A DNA stretch of 64,000 nt, from contig CP075495.1 of assembly GCA_021613535.1 (NCBI GenBank), positions 15,066,001 through 15,130,000 on the forward strand, written 5' to 3'. Made by a program: the position numbers and the translations under genes. The notes under the pieces were generated by a model. The model saw nothing but the letters and a program-made list of their open reading frames with translations. It was not told where the DNA came from and searched no databases. Position 1 is the stretch's first letter. Each line of letters starts with the position of its first letter. Source of the stretch: Adineta vaga. Taxonomy: Eukaryota; Rotifera. This document shows positions 53,905 through 64,000 of the stretch, piece by piece.

Positions 53905-53930
53905 GAGAGAGAGAGAGAGAGAGAAGAGAA
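53905..53930 (+). repeat. (GA)n microsatellite
   Basis: A run of GA dinucleotides of about 25 bp. Confidence 0.85.
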
Positions 53931-53990
53931 GTGTAAGATATATGTATATCTTCACAAACACATATACATATAGAGAAACGTATATATATA

Positions 53991-54093
53991 CAGTAAAACC
54001 TCTCTATAGTGGACACTCTCGGGACCATTCAAAAGTGTCCACTGTAGAGAGGTGTCCACTATATAGGAGTGTCCACTATGAGAGGTTCTACTG
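53991..54093. mobile_element. 103-bp Tc1/mariner (pogo-like) MITE
   Basis: The ends CAGTAAAACCTCTC and its near reverse complement GAGAGGTTCTACTG are flanked by TA dinucleotides on both sides, the Tc1/mariner/pogo target duplication. The interior holds four GTGTCCACTAT-type motifs in both orientations, able to fold into a hairpin. Confidence 0.8.
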
Positions 54094-54183
54094 TATATTT
54101 TTTCTTACTTTATACCATTTGTAAGTTTTGTTTTGAAAAATTAAAAGAAATTTTTTTGTCAACCATTCTTTTTTATCTAGATT

Positions 54184-55438
54184 TTGATATTGGTGCTAAT
54201 AGTAATGAAAATATTCGATTTTCATAAATCAAATGTTTCCTACATGTCGATATTAATAATGATTTATTTCCTGATGTATGCAATCTACTTAGCTGGTATA
54301 GCGATACGGAAACTCAGATTATTGTACTTGTTTAAAATGAACAATCGTCGACTAAATACATATATATACAAAACATGGGTATACGTATATCCGATTATTT
54401 TACAATCACAATTTTATTTTTGACTATAGGAATTGATAACCCGAACGGTAACTTTAGCCATAAATAGTATTATTGCAGTTTATTATATCTACCCAGGACG
54501 ATGTTTCCCGGCTACGGATCCGCACGGAACCTGCCGGAAATCACGCCTTTCCGAGGATATTCCGGACAGTTCCAGCTAGTTCCAAAAGGTTCCAACCGGA
54601 AAACCCAGGACAATGGAAGCAGTATTCCGATCGGAATTTCTCGGACTGTTCCGGTGAATTCTAGTCGGAATTGTCGGAAAACGACTGAAACTTACTGGAA
54701 GTTAGTCAGAAGCGAGCGGAAAAATCCGAAAATATCTGGTTCGGAATCCTGCTTCCATGAAATTGCCGGAATGTTCTGGTTCCGGCGGGATCCGGCTCGG
54801 ATTTTTCGACCTGGGTATTATCATGAAACAATACAAGCAGTAAGCAAAATGAAGATTAAGAGCATAAAAGTTTCTATTAATCTCTTTTTCTTGTAGATAT
54901 TCTGCGCAGTATTAGCTTTTGTCAATATTCTTGATATATGCTGTTACACATATATAAAAATCGTGGTTTATAATGAAACTGAATCATAATTATCCTATAT
55001 GTGTTATAGATTTTTTTTATTAGATGTTCTTTTGTTTTCTTCAAAGTCAGATTTTTCTTTCTTTTGATATATTTTCAGATGAATACTAAAGAAATTCAAA
55101 CAAATTCATTATTGACACCAAGCGAAGAAAATCGTCAATTGCATCCACAGTGGTCTCCGTTCCACCCATTAGTCTTTATTCCAGGTTGGATTGCCGTTTT
55201 TGTAATTTGGATTAACCTTTTTGTAGCTATGATATATTTCATTGTATGTATATGACATATATCAAATAAAATAACTTATATTATAAATGATTTTTAGAAT
55301 ACAACTAATGGTCCAACAAGATTGGTGGGTTATATTATGCTGATCATGGTATTAATTGGAATTATATTATTATTCTTTCCTTTGATCAAGTATCTCACAG
55401 ATAAGAACGTAAATATAGTTTTAATAAAAACGAAAGGT
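54184..55438 (+). CDS. Putative multi-pass membrane protein, interrupted by TE
   Basis: Exon-like pieces: 54184-54423 (two or three hydrophobic helices, YFLMYAIYLAGIAIRKLRLL), 55079-55247 (MNTKEIQTNSLLTPSEENRQ, then a helix LVFIPGWIAVFVIWINLFVA) and 55298-55410 (NTTNGPTRLVGYIMLIMVLI). The splice sites flanking the last two are good. A 328-bp transposable element lies between the first and second pieces, presumably in an intron. Neither start nor end is settled. It looks like a four- to six-helix membrane protein of unknown family. Confidence 0.4.
54490..54817. mobile_element. 328-bp GC-rich element with TACCCAGG termini
   Basis: It begins TACCCAGGACGATG and ends CGACCTGGGTA; the last 8-10 bp are inverted repeats. 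The body is packed with TTCCGG/CCGGAA words, unlike the AT-rich flanks. Related ends or body sequence occur at 21680-22110, 35040-35082 and weakly at 48535. No coding capacity was recognised and the target duplication is not clear. Confidence 0.65.
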
Positions 55439-55439
55439 T

Positions 55440-57287
55440 TCTTTATTATATCATTTATACAAATAAATGATAATCTTTTATAATTAGACTTCTTTTCTTT
55501 CTCTTTGTAAAGTATACGAAAATGAAACTTTTTTTCGAAGATCTTTTAGGATTTTTCGATAGATAGTTTATTTTTTCCCAGTTGAATAAGACAAATAATT
55601 TCTATTCAATCTTTTAAAAACCATTTGAAAGAAAAAAAAAGGTGTGTTGTTTCGATGATAGACATATGAAAAGAAAGAGAGACTAAAAATGATTGTTATA
55701 AATGTCGAAAAATAATTTTATTTTGAGAAAATGCTCTGATTCTTTATAGTTAAATAAGATGAATTAATATTTGTTATGAATGGAAATTTATTTATTCTTT
55801 TAAATTTTATATATTAATTAGATGATCTACGTCGATAACAATATGTCTTTGAATGCATCTAATGAACAATCTGAAAGATTATCTCTTTTATTTATTATTA
55901 ATTCTCATATTCAAAAATGGAAACATCCGTCTTTTTTTTCGAATTGAAAAATGAACATAAACAAAATGGAAGTATTATTCTTGGAAATAATAACATTTAA
56001 CAGTTGTACTATTAGTTTTGTGTATATATGTACATGTATATGTATTATTTGTATTGTATTCTGACGAGTTAATTTATATCGTTCCATTATGTAATCTTAG
56101 CAATGTCGTTTTGTCTGACTAGTCAATCGAATAAAATAATCTATACAATACATGAAACAGCTTTTTAAGCAAATTTTATATCTAAGCATGCTCTATGATG
56201 AAATATTCCATCAGTAAATATCTATCTAATTTCGGATATCAAAGGTAGGGGTGGTGGAACATTTTTTTATGAAGCAAAGTTCAACTGATGACCGTGACGG
56301 AAGAATGAAAGTTTCAGTTTAGTTTATATCGAATCAAAAACGTTTCATTACCACAATGTGTTAATCTACGTTATTATATTAGAGTAGATTCCTAGATCTT
56401 TTGAAAAGAAAGTTTGACCATAGTTTATTCTCACATTTATTTCTATCAATTATTTTAGCAATTTTATCATCTTCGATAGCTTTCATCTTAGTTATTTGTG
56501 TTTAAATTAAGTACATCGATAATATTGATGAAGCCTTGATTGAAAAAAGTTCTGATGAAATAATTTCATAGAAATCGAATTAAAATGCAGATAAATGCTA
56601 GCAGTGAAATATCATTGTAAAACAGAACACATGGTATTCTTCCGTAAATACAATTTCTTATGTGATAACTTGATTGAATTGTAGAGATATCTTTTATTTT
56701 GAATAAAACAATAATATATTACAATCGCCTTAGAACAGGATTTGGAGCAGATGCATTATTGTCTGATAAATTTAGAATAAAGGAATATCCACATTTATGT
56801 CTTTTCCGATATTTTTAATCTTAAAAAAATATTTGCTTAACAGTCATAATATGCTCTTCGTCGCATGACTTTCTAACATTGTGTATTACTTTTCGTTCTT
56901 ATTTCATGGTGTAGTGAAGTTCGACTAGGAATAGTTTTTTTCGTTTTATTACAATATTTATAATTTTTTATGTGTTAAAAACAATTATAAACATGAATAC
57001 TAATGCGATAGGAATAATAAAAACATTATGATTTATGAAGTTTGATGTTATATATCATCTAACGACCTCTATATAATTTATTCGATTAAAACTTTCTACA
57101 AATTACAAATAATATTAAATTTTCTTTGTCTAAAATCGACAGATTGATTGCAAAATCAATTAATTCAAAGGATTTTCGATTAGAAAATGATGTTGTTATT
57201 AGCAACAAGTATTAAAATGGTAGATGTTATTGATTAATGCGTAATATTAAACTTTAATTTAATTTTCAAAAAAAAGATAGATTGATC
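55440..57287. other. 1.8-kb gene-free AT-rich spacer
   Basis: No gene, RNA gene or structured repeat seen. It precedes the dynein gene and should contain its promoter. Confidence 0.4.
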
Positions 57288-57329
57288 ATGTTCAAGTCAT
57301 CTGATTCTGCTCATTCGAATGTCACTTCC

Positions 57330-57360
<31 letters not shown>

Positions 57361-60300
57361 GATATTCTTCCGAATTTGAAATTGATGATGTTCAAGTTTG
57401 GACAAAGTAGGAGATCCGTTCGAAAAGATTCTTCGTGTTCAAATATTCTTGTTTTGAAATTTAGATTTTTTGACCGATCACAAATACCTAACGAGAAAGA
57501 TCATCATCGAATTAATCATATATTTAATAAACTTGTCACAAGTATTGTTAAATATGAGCGGTAATTTTATTTAATAGAGCTTTGAAATAAAGATATTCTT
57601 ATATAACTATAGAGAACAAGACTTCCAATTACTTGAGGCACTTGCAAAACGAATCTTAACTCCTGATAATGATAGAGAAGAAGATGAAGAACCGACAATA
57701 TTGACTATATTTGATCAAGAACGACTGATAAAACTTCGTACACTTTGTAAACGTTCAAAACATTATGATTTTATTGAAAAATTACTTTCAACTATGTTTA
57801 CACGAGTATTTAAATAGTTTTAATTTTTTCTTTCACAAAATTGAATTGTATTTCTCTTTTAGGAAAAATCAAACGAATTAATTCTTCCACCAATCAACAA
57901 AACAAATCAACGCGCTCGTTTATCATTTGATGAAGCTCGAATTTCTTTACCATTGAAGAAAAAACAACGAATATCCGTCACACAATCTCCAACATCAGTA
58001 AGCCAAATATTTTACATAAATTCTCTCATGAAATGTACACAGTTACCATTCATCATCTAGACTTTCACAGTTCATTATTAATCGGTAAAGAAGAACTACT
58101 CAATTTTCGCTCCGCTCGCTTTTCTTTCGGTTTCCTCTTTCCTATCTGAATAAGTATGAATTGATTTTTTAGATTCAAACGAAATGTAAACCAACAATCA
58201 TGATGCATGGTCCATTAACATTACAAAACATTTATCAAGCCATTCCAGCCGCTACTCTTCAGTTTGCCGAAGGTAAATTCCTTAATATAAATACAAAATA
58301 GTTCTCTCATTTCGTTCTAGATGAATATGTTTGGCATGTTAATCGTCCTGTAAATATGATTTTGGCAACAGGAGTTCAATTACCAAACGTTTTAACTGAA
58401 CCAGCGGCAAATACAAATATTGAAAGTGAACAATTTTTTAATAAAATGATTGAAGAAGTTATTCGTGATTATGAAAAACGACATCCAAGTGATCATTATG
58501 CTGCATTAAAACAATGGAAAGAAAAACACGTAAGAAGATATGAAATAAATCACTTGTGTCTATATGTGTAAGTTTATTTTAAAGAATGTTGATCATTATA
58601 CGGAATCGATAACACCAAATCGAATGAATGGATTTGAAACACTTCTTGATGTTGTACAACGACGTCATTTAGGAAAATTACAACGATATTTGCTTAATGT
58701 TGTTTCAACGAATCGTCATTTCAATCCTTATGATTTAATTACAGTTCCTGATAATAAAGTAGAATTCTTTAACGGTTCTCATCTATAAGAAATTAGATTT
58801 CTTTTTTTTCGAATTGATAGGCTGATCCAGAAAATCATTATGTATTTTCTGTTTTTGGAGTATTAAATGTTCGAAAAAATGGACAAGATGTCGAATTTCT
58901 TGAATTAGCTGAATGGTATCGACATGCAAAATTATGGCATGCATGTCGACAAATTCCTTTTTTTCGAGATTACCTCGTTAGAAAACAATTTAATCGGTAA
59001 ATTATCTGTAAACGTTAAATGCAAACTATTATCTATTTTTCTTGTTATTAGATGGTTATCGAATGCTCGTTTTGCTCGATTTGCACGACGTCGCTATGAA
59101 GTTAGTAGCAAACATCTTTTATTTGCACAGAATCCAATATTTCAAATGGCCATTCTTGAAATTCGTCGAGTTATTTGTGAATATCAACGTTTAACATTAC
59201 TTCCACCATTCCTTCCGTAGATGAAAATAAAATCCTATTGTTTCAATTAAATCTTGAATATCTTTTCTAGAGACATGTCATTATCCTTAAATGATCTCGA
59301 ATTACTTGTTAATCAACATACCATGCATACGATTGAATATACAAAAAAATTCTATAATCATATTAAAACAATTATTAATATGACACGTGAAAGTTGTGGA
59401 AAAAAATTACATGTTATTTTAAAATGTCTCGAAGAAGATTCTCTGATGTTGTAAGTATAGATTATTTTCTTTAATAAAGACAAAATATTTGATTTGATTT
59501 TAACTTCAAGTGATCCAGCATCTGGTTCATTGTATGAACAACGAATAAGAAAAGAAAATCTTCGAAAAGAACTTGAACAACTACAAAATGATCTTCGGTA
59601 AAAAGAAATATTTAATATTAAAATCATGTTGTTGCTTTTGTTTGTTCTAGAAATATGTGTCCATTTCTCAATCTTTGTTCAGCAATGTTAGCATCTTGTT
59701 TATGTGATATACAACGCGATGCGTTAGCTCATTTTGGATTATCAACTGCCGTATTTTTAACAAAACTTCATTTTAATGAAGCTAATTGTAAGTTTAGTTT
59801 GGTAGAAACAAAATCAAAAATGAAATTAGAATATCGTTTTTTAGCAAATCCGATACTTCAGTATTTTCCATCACGAGATGATTATCTTGAAATACTTCAA
59901 TCAGTTTTACAACAACCACAACAGATGCTTACGGAATATTGGCAACAAATTTTAGAATTAAATATTTGTTTGAAAGATACAGATAAATTTGGAGAAACTG
60001 TTCGAAAAGAAGGGTAAGATAATGTGCTTGAATGATCTCTTCAGGAAATCTCTTATTTTGCTTTTTCAAGATTAACGAATGAATGTGAAATATGCGGAAA
60101 AGAACTTTATCCAGGTTTACAAGAAACATCAACTAAATCGTGTAAATGTAAAAAACAGCAATCAAAAGGTTTGTTTCTCTTAATTCTGTATTTTGACTGA
60201 AAGTTTTGTTTTTATTTGAAACAGGTTTTACTAATGAATCAAATGATTTGGTAATCAAAGGTCATGGGTTTTTTGGTAGTACAACACGAAATGAAGTTCT

Positions 60301-63300
60301 TCCGTTTGAATTAATCTTTACTACCGAGTATGTTTTAGTTTTCTCGATCAAATTCTTTTCTTTCAATTTTGTTTTTAGTTTGAAATATCAAGACGAAATA
60401 AAGAATATTCTTTTACAATTTGGTATATCTTTTGATGAATTGGATAATTATTGTGAATCAAACGAATGGCTATGTGAAATAAAACGTTTTTGTTTACAAT
60501 GGACCCCAAATCAAATGAAGGAAATGACTGAAACTAAACAAGTTTTTCCCATTGAAGTTTGTCATGAAGAAACAATCGAGAATTTATTTTTGTTAACATG
60601 TAATTTGTTTTCTTTAAATAGGAACAATTGAAACTTTTTCGTGGTTGGATTGATAAAACTCGTACATTTGAAATGACATATACTACATCAAGTTCACCCT
60701 ATGTTATACAAATCGATTGTTCAATTATCAGAGGGGATCTTTATAAAACAGTGAATACAATTTATTCAGAATTTGGAAAATATCTTTATACTTATGCTTT
60801 GACGAATGCACAATATCTTATCGAAAAATTTCAACAAGCTTCGGATGTTCGTTTGTAATTTAGAAGAAAATTCCTTCATTTACTTTTCTTTCTAGGTACT
60901 TGATCAACGACCGACACTTTTAGAAGATTATGCTCGATATGTTAGTTTTCTAACACCACATAAAACAGAATTAGCATCCAATCAACAGACTATTGATTAT
61001 TTTACAAGTCTTTTCGAAGTAATTTTCTATGATTTCAACCATAAAATTCATTCTGATTTTATTAGATTATCTTCACTCATTTTGGTCATTTCCGTTTGGA
61101 AACTGAAGAAGATCCAATTGATAAATCATTAGTTGATACATGGAAATTATTTCAAAAGAAATTATCTGATGCTGCTGATTTTATCGTTCAAGAAATGTTA
61201 ATTGTCAAAGAACGTTTACGTGAAATATTCGAAGTAAATATTCCATTCACACATAAACTTAAACTGTCGTTTATTTTCTTTAGAAATATTTTCATGAATG
61301 TGAAATCATTTATCATCAATCGACAACTGGAATTTTTCTCGATCCAACGCAAGATCCATTAGAAATGATAAAACAATTACGAAAAGTATTAATAATTACT
61401 TTTCTCTTTTTTTCGAACTAATTTTTACAAAATTTAGAATTGTATTCAATTCGAAGCGGAAGAAAAACAATTGAAACAATATGCTGATTGGCGTGCTTCT
61501 ATTGCGGCAAATAGTTTAAATTCAAGTTATGATGAAGATGCCGATTTAAATGATTTGAATACAGTTGCTGATTGGTCAATGGAAATTGATTATCGAAAAG
61601 ATCTATGGAAATATGTTGAAATAACATCAAGTACGATTAAAGAATGGAAATTGACATTTATTAATAAAGTAATTAATTGATTTTGTTTTGAATGAAAAGA
61701 AATTTTGTTCGTTTCTTAGTTTAATATTCCTCGTTCACGAGAAAAAATCGAATGTTGGTTGAGAATTGCTGAAGATTTTAATGATAAAATCGCTTCGGAT
61801 GATCCTGTACTTTGTTATTGGATTCAAATGCTCAAAGATTTCGAACAAAATATCAATTTACTTGAGAAACTATTGAGTGATGCAATGACAGTAAGATATT
61901 TTTCTTTTTGTTAAAACACTAAAACAATCTCTCTTTTTCTAAAGCCTGAACAATGGCGATTATTATTCCGTGCTAATGGACATGATTATGATCCTCATTT
62001 TAATTATCGTATTCAAGATTTAATCGATTTAAATATTCTTCGAATTGAAAATTTCGATGTCTTTTTACAAATACATAAACATGCAATGCGAGAACAGAAA
62101 TTAAAAGAAAAATTAGCACAAATGCAAACATGGATCAATGAACTTTATTATCGAATGATTAAATATGGATCTGCACATAAAACTACTACAAGTAAAATCG
62201 ATTTCCTGGAATGATTAATATTAAATTTTTGATTTTAGTTCAAAATCGATTAACATCATCTTATCGTCAAAGATTAAGTCGATATCGTGAATTACGTGCT
62301 CGACAATCAGCAAGTCAAGAAAATCCATCAAAGACCATTTCCGCTACGGAAACATCAATTGGACTCAATGAAGAATCCTATTTAATGATTAATTCTCAAG
62401 AAATTTTTCGTTTAATTGAAGATCGTTTATTATTATTACATACAAATGAACCATTTCATATTGATATTGATAATTGTCGAGAACAATTTCAACGATATTA
62501 TACTTTCTTTGATGAGATTAAAATTTTAACACAATTATGGTATGAAACACAAAATAAATGGATATTTATTCGAAATGCTTTAGCGAATTTAATGGAAATC
62601 AATGATGATCGAATAGTTTTAAAAGAACTTTATCAAAAATTTATCGTTGTTGATCAAGCTTTTCGAGTAAGAAATATACAAATTCCTATTAAATGAAATT
62701 AATAAATTTCTTGTTTTCAACAGAGTTTTCAAAAAACAGCTTTTCAAAATCCATCAATTGCTGGTTTAATTAAAGGTGAAACAAATCAAAAACTATTTAA
62801 AACCTGGCTCAATACTTTCGTAAGTAAAAATTCAATGTCTATCAATCAAATTCATCTTTAGTTTTAGAATGAATTAACTGTTGAACTTGAATTTTATTTG
62901 AATGAACAATATCGATCGAATTTCGGTCGATTTTATTTCTTATCAACAGATGAATTAATTGATTTAATATCTTTTGGTCTTGATCCAAGATACTACATAC
63001 CATATGTCAGACAATTATTCAAAGGTATTCATAATATTCAATTTCAATTACCTGATCAATCAATTGGTGCATCAACAAATCAACAGGTCAATTCCGCTGC
63101 AATTGATATCTATGGTAAAATATTCAATACGGAATTCATATTAATCAAAACATTCTTTTTCTTTGTCTTGTAGCTTATCGTTTACAAGGTGCATCAATTT
63201 CAAATCGATATCATGAAGAATTGCCGTTAATATCGAAATTAAAATTAAGTTTACCAACAGTTGATTCATCTGGATTGAATACTCATCTAATTAGTAGTCA

Positions 63301-64000
63301 AAGTTTAACACAATGGTTTCAATCATTAGAAAATTTAATGAAATATTCATTAGCAAAATTAGTTTTTGAATTATTCGATGAAAAGATTAACGAACAATTA
63401 AATCAAATTCTTTTCAAACAAACAGCAAAAATATCCAATGAGAAATCGTATCCATTACAAGTACAATTACTTGTTGAACATATCTTCTTTTGTTTAAACA
63501 TTCAAAAACATCTTGAAAATCAATCGATTTCTTCCATTAGAAAAATCAAGTTTGTTCGTATTCTTTCTCGATCAAAACTAATTATTCATTTAGATCTGAA
63601 ATCGATAATACATTGATGAAAAACTCGAATAACCAACACGATTGTTTAATTATTCAACGATTATATTTTCGAGATATTTTAACAAGTAAAGAATATAACA
63701 AGATCAAATTTTATCGTATTTTTTTGTTAATTTTTCGATAGAATTTATTGAAAATGAAACAAATTTAACATTGAATAGTTATGAATGGTTGTCATTTATT
63801 AAATATGAAATTGATCCAAATGTTCGAACAGATAAAAAAATTCATTTTGTTCAATTCTCAAATCGTATTCATTATAATTTTGAATATATCGGTATGATGA
63901 GTTTTTCTTTATATGAAATTTAAATTTTATCTTTTATGTAGAACCATCATCAACCTTTATTATTTCACCATTAATGGAACGAACATTATTTCAATTAACT
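57288..64000 (+). CDS. Axonemal dynein heavy chain, N-terminal tail and linker (partial)
   Basis: Gene with many short introns, running off the right edge. It starts at the ATG 57288 with MFKSSDSAHSNVTSN and a ten-residue Asn run encoded by an AAT microsatellite. Dynein tail landmarks: YRHAKLWHACRQIPFFRDYL, VRKQFNRWL, SSKHLLFAQNPIFQMAILEI (about 58900-59160); TPEQWRLLFRANG (61950); and in the linker RSNFGRFYFLSTDELIDLIS followed by YVRQLFKGIHNIQF (62910-63050). The final exon reads PSSTFIISPLMERTLFQLT, the start of AAA1. These fit an axonemal (DNAH-type) heavy chain that drives ciliary beating. The sequence is divergent and the isotype is unassigned. The motor core lies beyond the window. Confidence 0.85.

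Noticed and set aside
53905-53930. GA repeat as a possible telomere-like tract
   Set aside because: It is a plain dinucleotide microsatellite with no TGTGGG units and no broken gene beside it.
57319-57564. Plus-strand frame beginning with a poly-Ile run
   Set aside because: It is the AAT microsatellite of the dynein first exon read in the wrong frame.
1-64000. CRISPR arrays, bacterial operons, tRNA and rRNA genes
   Set aside because: No spaced repeats of CRISPR type, no ribosome-binding-site operons, and no cloverleaf or internal Pol III boxes that I could recognise by eye.

Overview
The window looks like nuclear DNA from a bdelloid rotifer (Adineta/Rotaria type). Reasons: it is AT-rich with very short GT-AG introns (about 50-65 bp); it mixes animal genes (axonemal dynein heavy chain, opsin and other 7TM receptors, a USP deubiquitinase, C2 protein) with genes of non-animal type (a DUF2891 protein of bacterial type, a DYW-type PPR RNA-editing factor, a full-length Hsp104/ClpB disaggregase) and an LEA-like secretory protein; and it carries an internal tract of TGTGGG repeats, the bdelloid telomeric unit as I recall it. 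The species assignment is inference from sequence alone.

Layout. 0.5-3 kb: two tandem 2H-phosphoesterase-like genes with C-terminal zinc ribbons, each with two H-x-T-x motifs. 3.0-3.85 kb: a complete 800-bp hAT-type MITE with 8-bp target duplication. 4-13 kb: gene wreckage (truncated EXOG-type nuclease, CRAL-TRIO pseudogene) among a coiled-coil/propeller gene, a multi-pass membrane protein and an unknown multi-exon gene. 13.4-25.7 kb: a duplicated block (membrane/Fic fragments, propeller remnant, MORN + NEURL4-C-terminal-like gene, DUF2891 gene) present as two collinear copies. The first copy breaks off inside DUF2891 exactly at telomere-like repeats. Between them lie an unknown five-exon gene, a foldback element and a decayed duplicate of the Hsp104 3' end, split by a young 1.2-kb LTR element with identical LTRs. 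21.7-23.8 kb is repeat-rich. 26-28 kb: opsin and C2-domain genes.

28.3-35.9 kb is the most remarkable region. A ten-exon Hsp104 gene (940 aa) has a perfect five-unit heat-shock element and TATA box upstream. A complete three-exon gene for a small secreted glycine-rich protein is nested antisense in its eighth intron. The 3' module (nested gene, last two exons, a small coiled-coil gene) has been duplicated downstream and also upstream. 36-39.4 kb: a Cys-rich protein and an 863-aa USP with ubiquitin-like domains. 40.8-44.7 kb: a signal-peptide/LEA-like/one-TM protein built from a run of phase-1 symmetric exons, with two alternative cytoplasmic tails ending in YxxL motifs, resembling TGN38/TGN46 design. 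45-52.8 kb: a decayed 7TM receptor, a zinc-knuckle gag-like gene with a frameshift, and a PPR-DYW gene with five tandem repeat units. 53.5-55.4 kb: small DNA transposons and a membrane protein. 57.3 kb to the end: axonemal dynein heavy chain tail and linker, running out of the window.

Several genes fit desiccation biology: heat-shock-controlled Hsp104 and an LEA-like secretory protein. That functional link is inference. Gene models were assembled by eye from splice signals and reading-frame phase.
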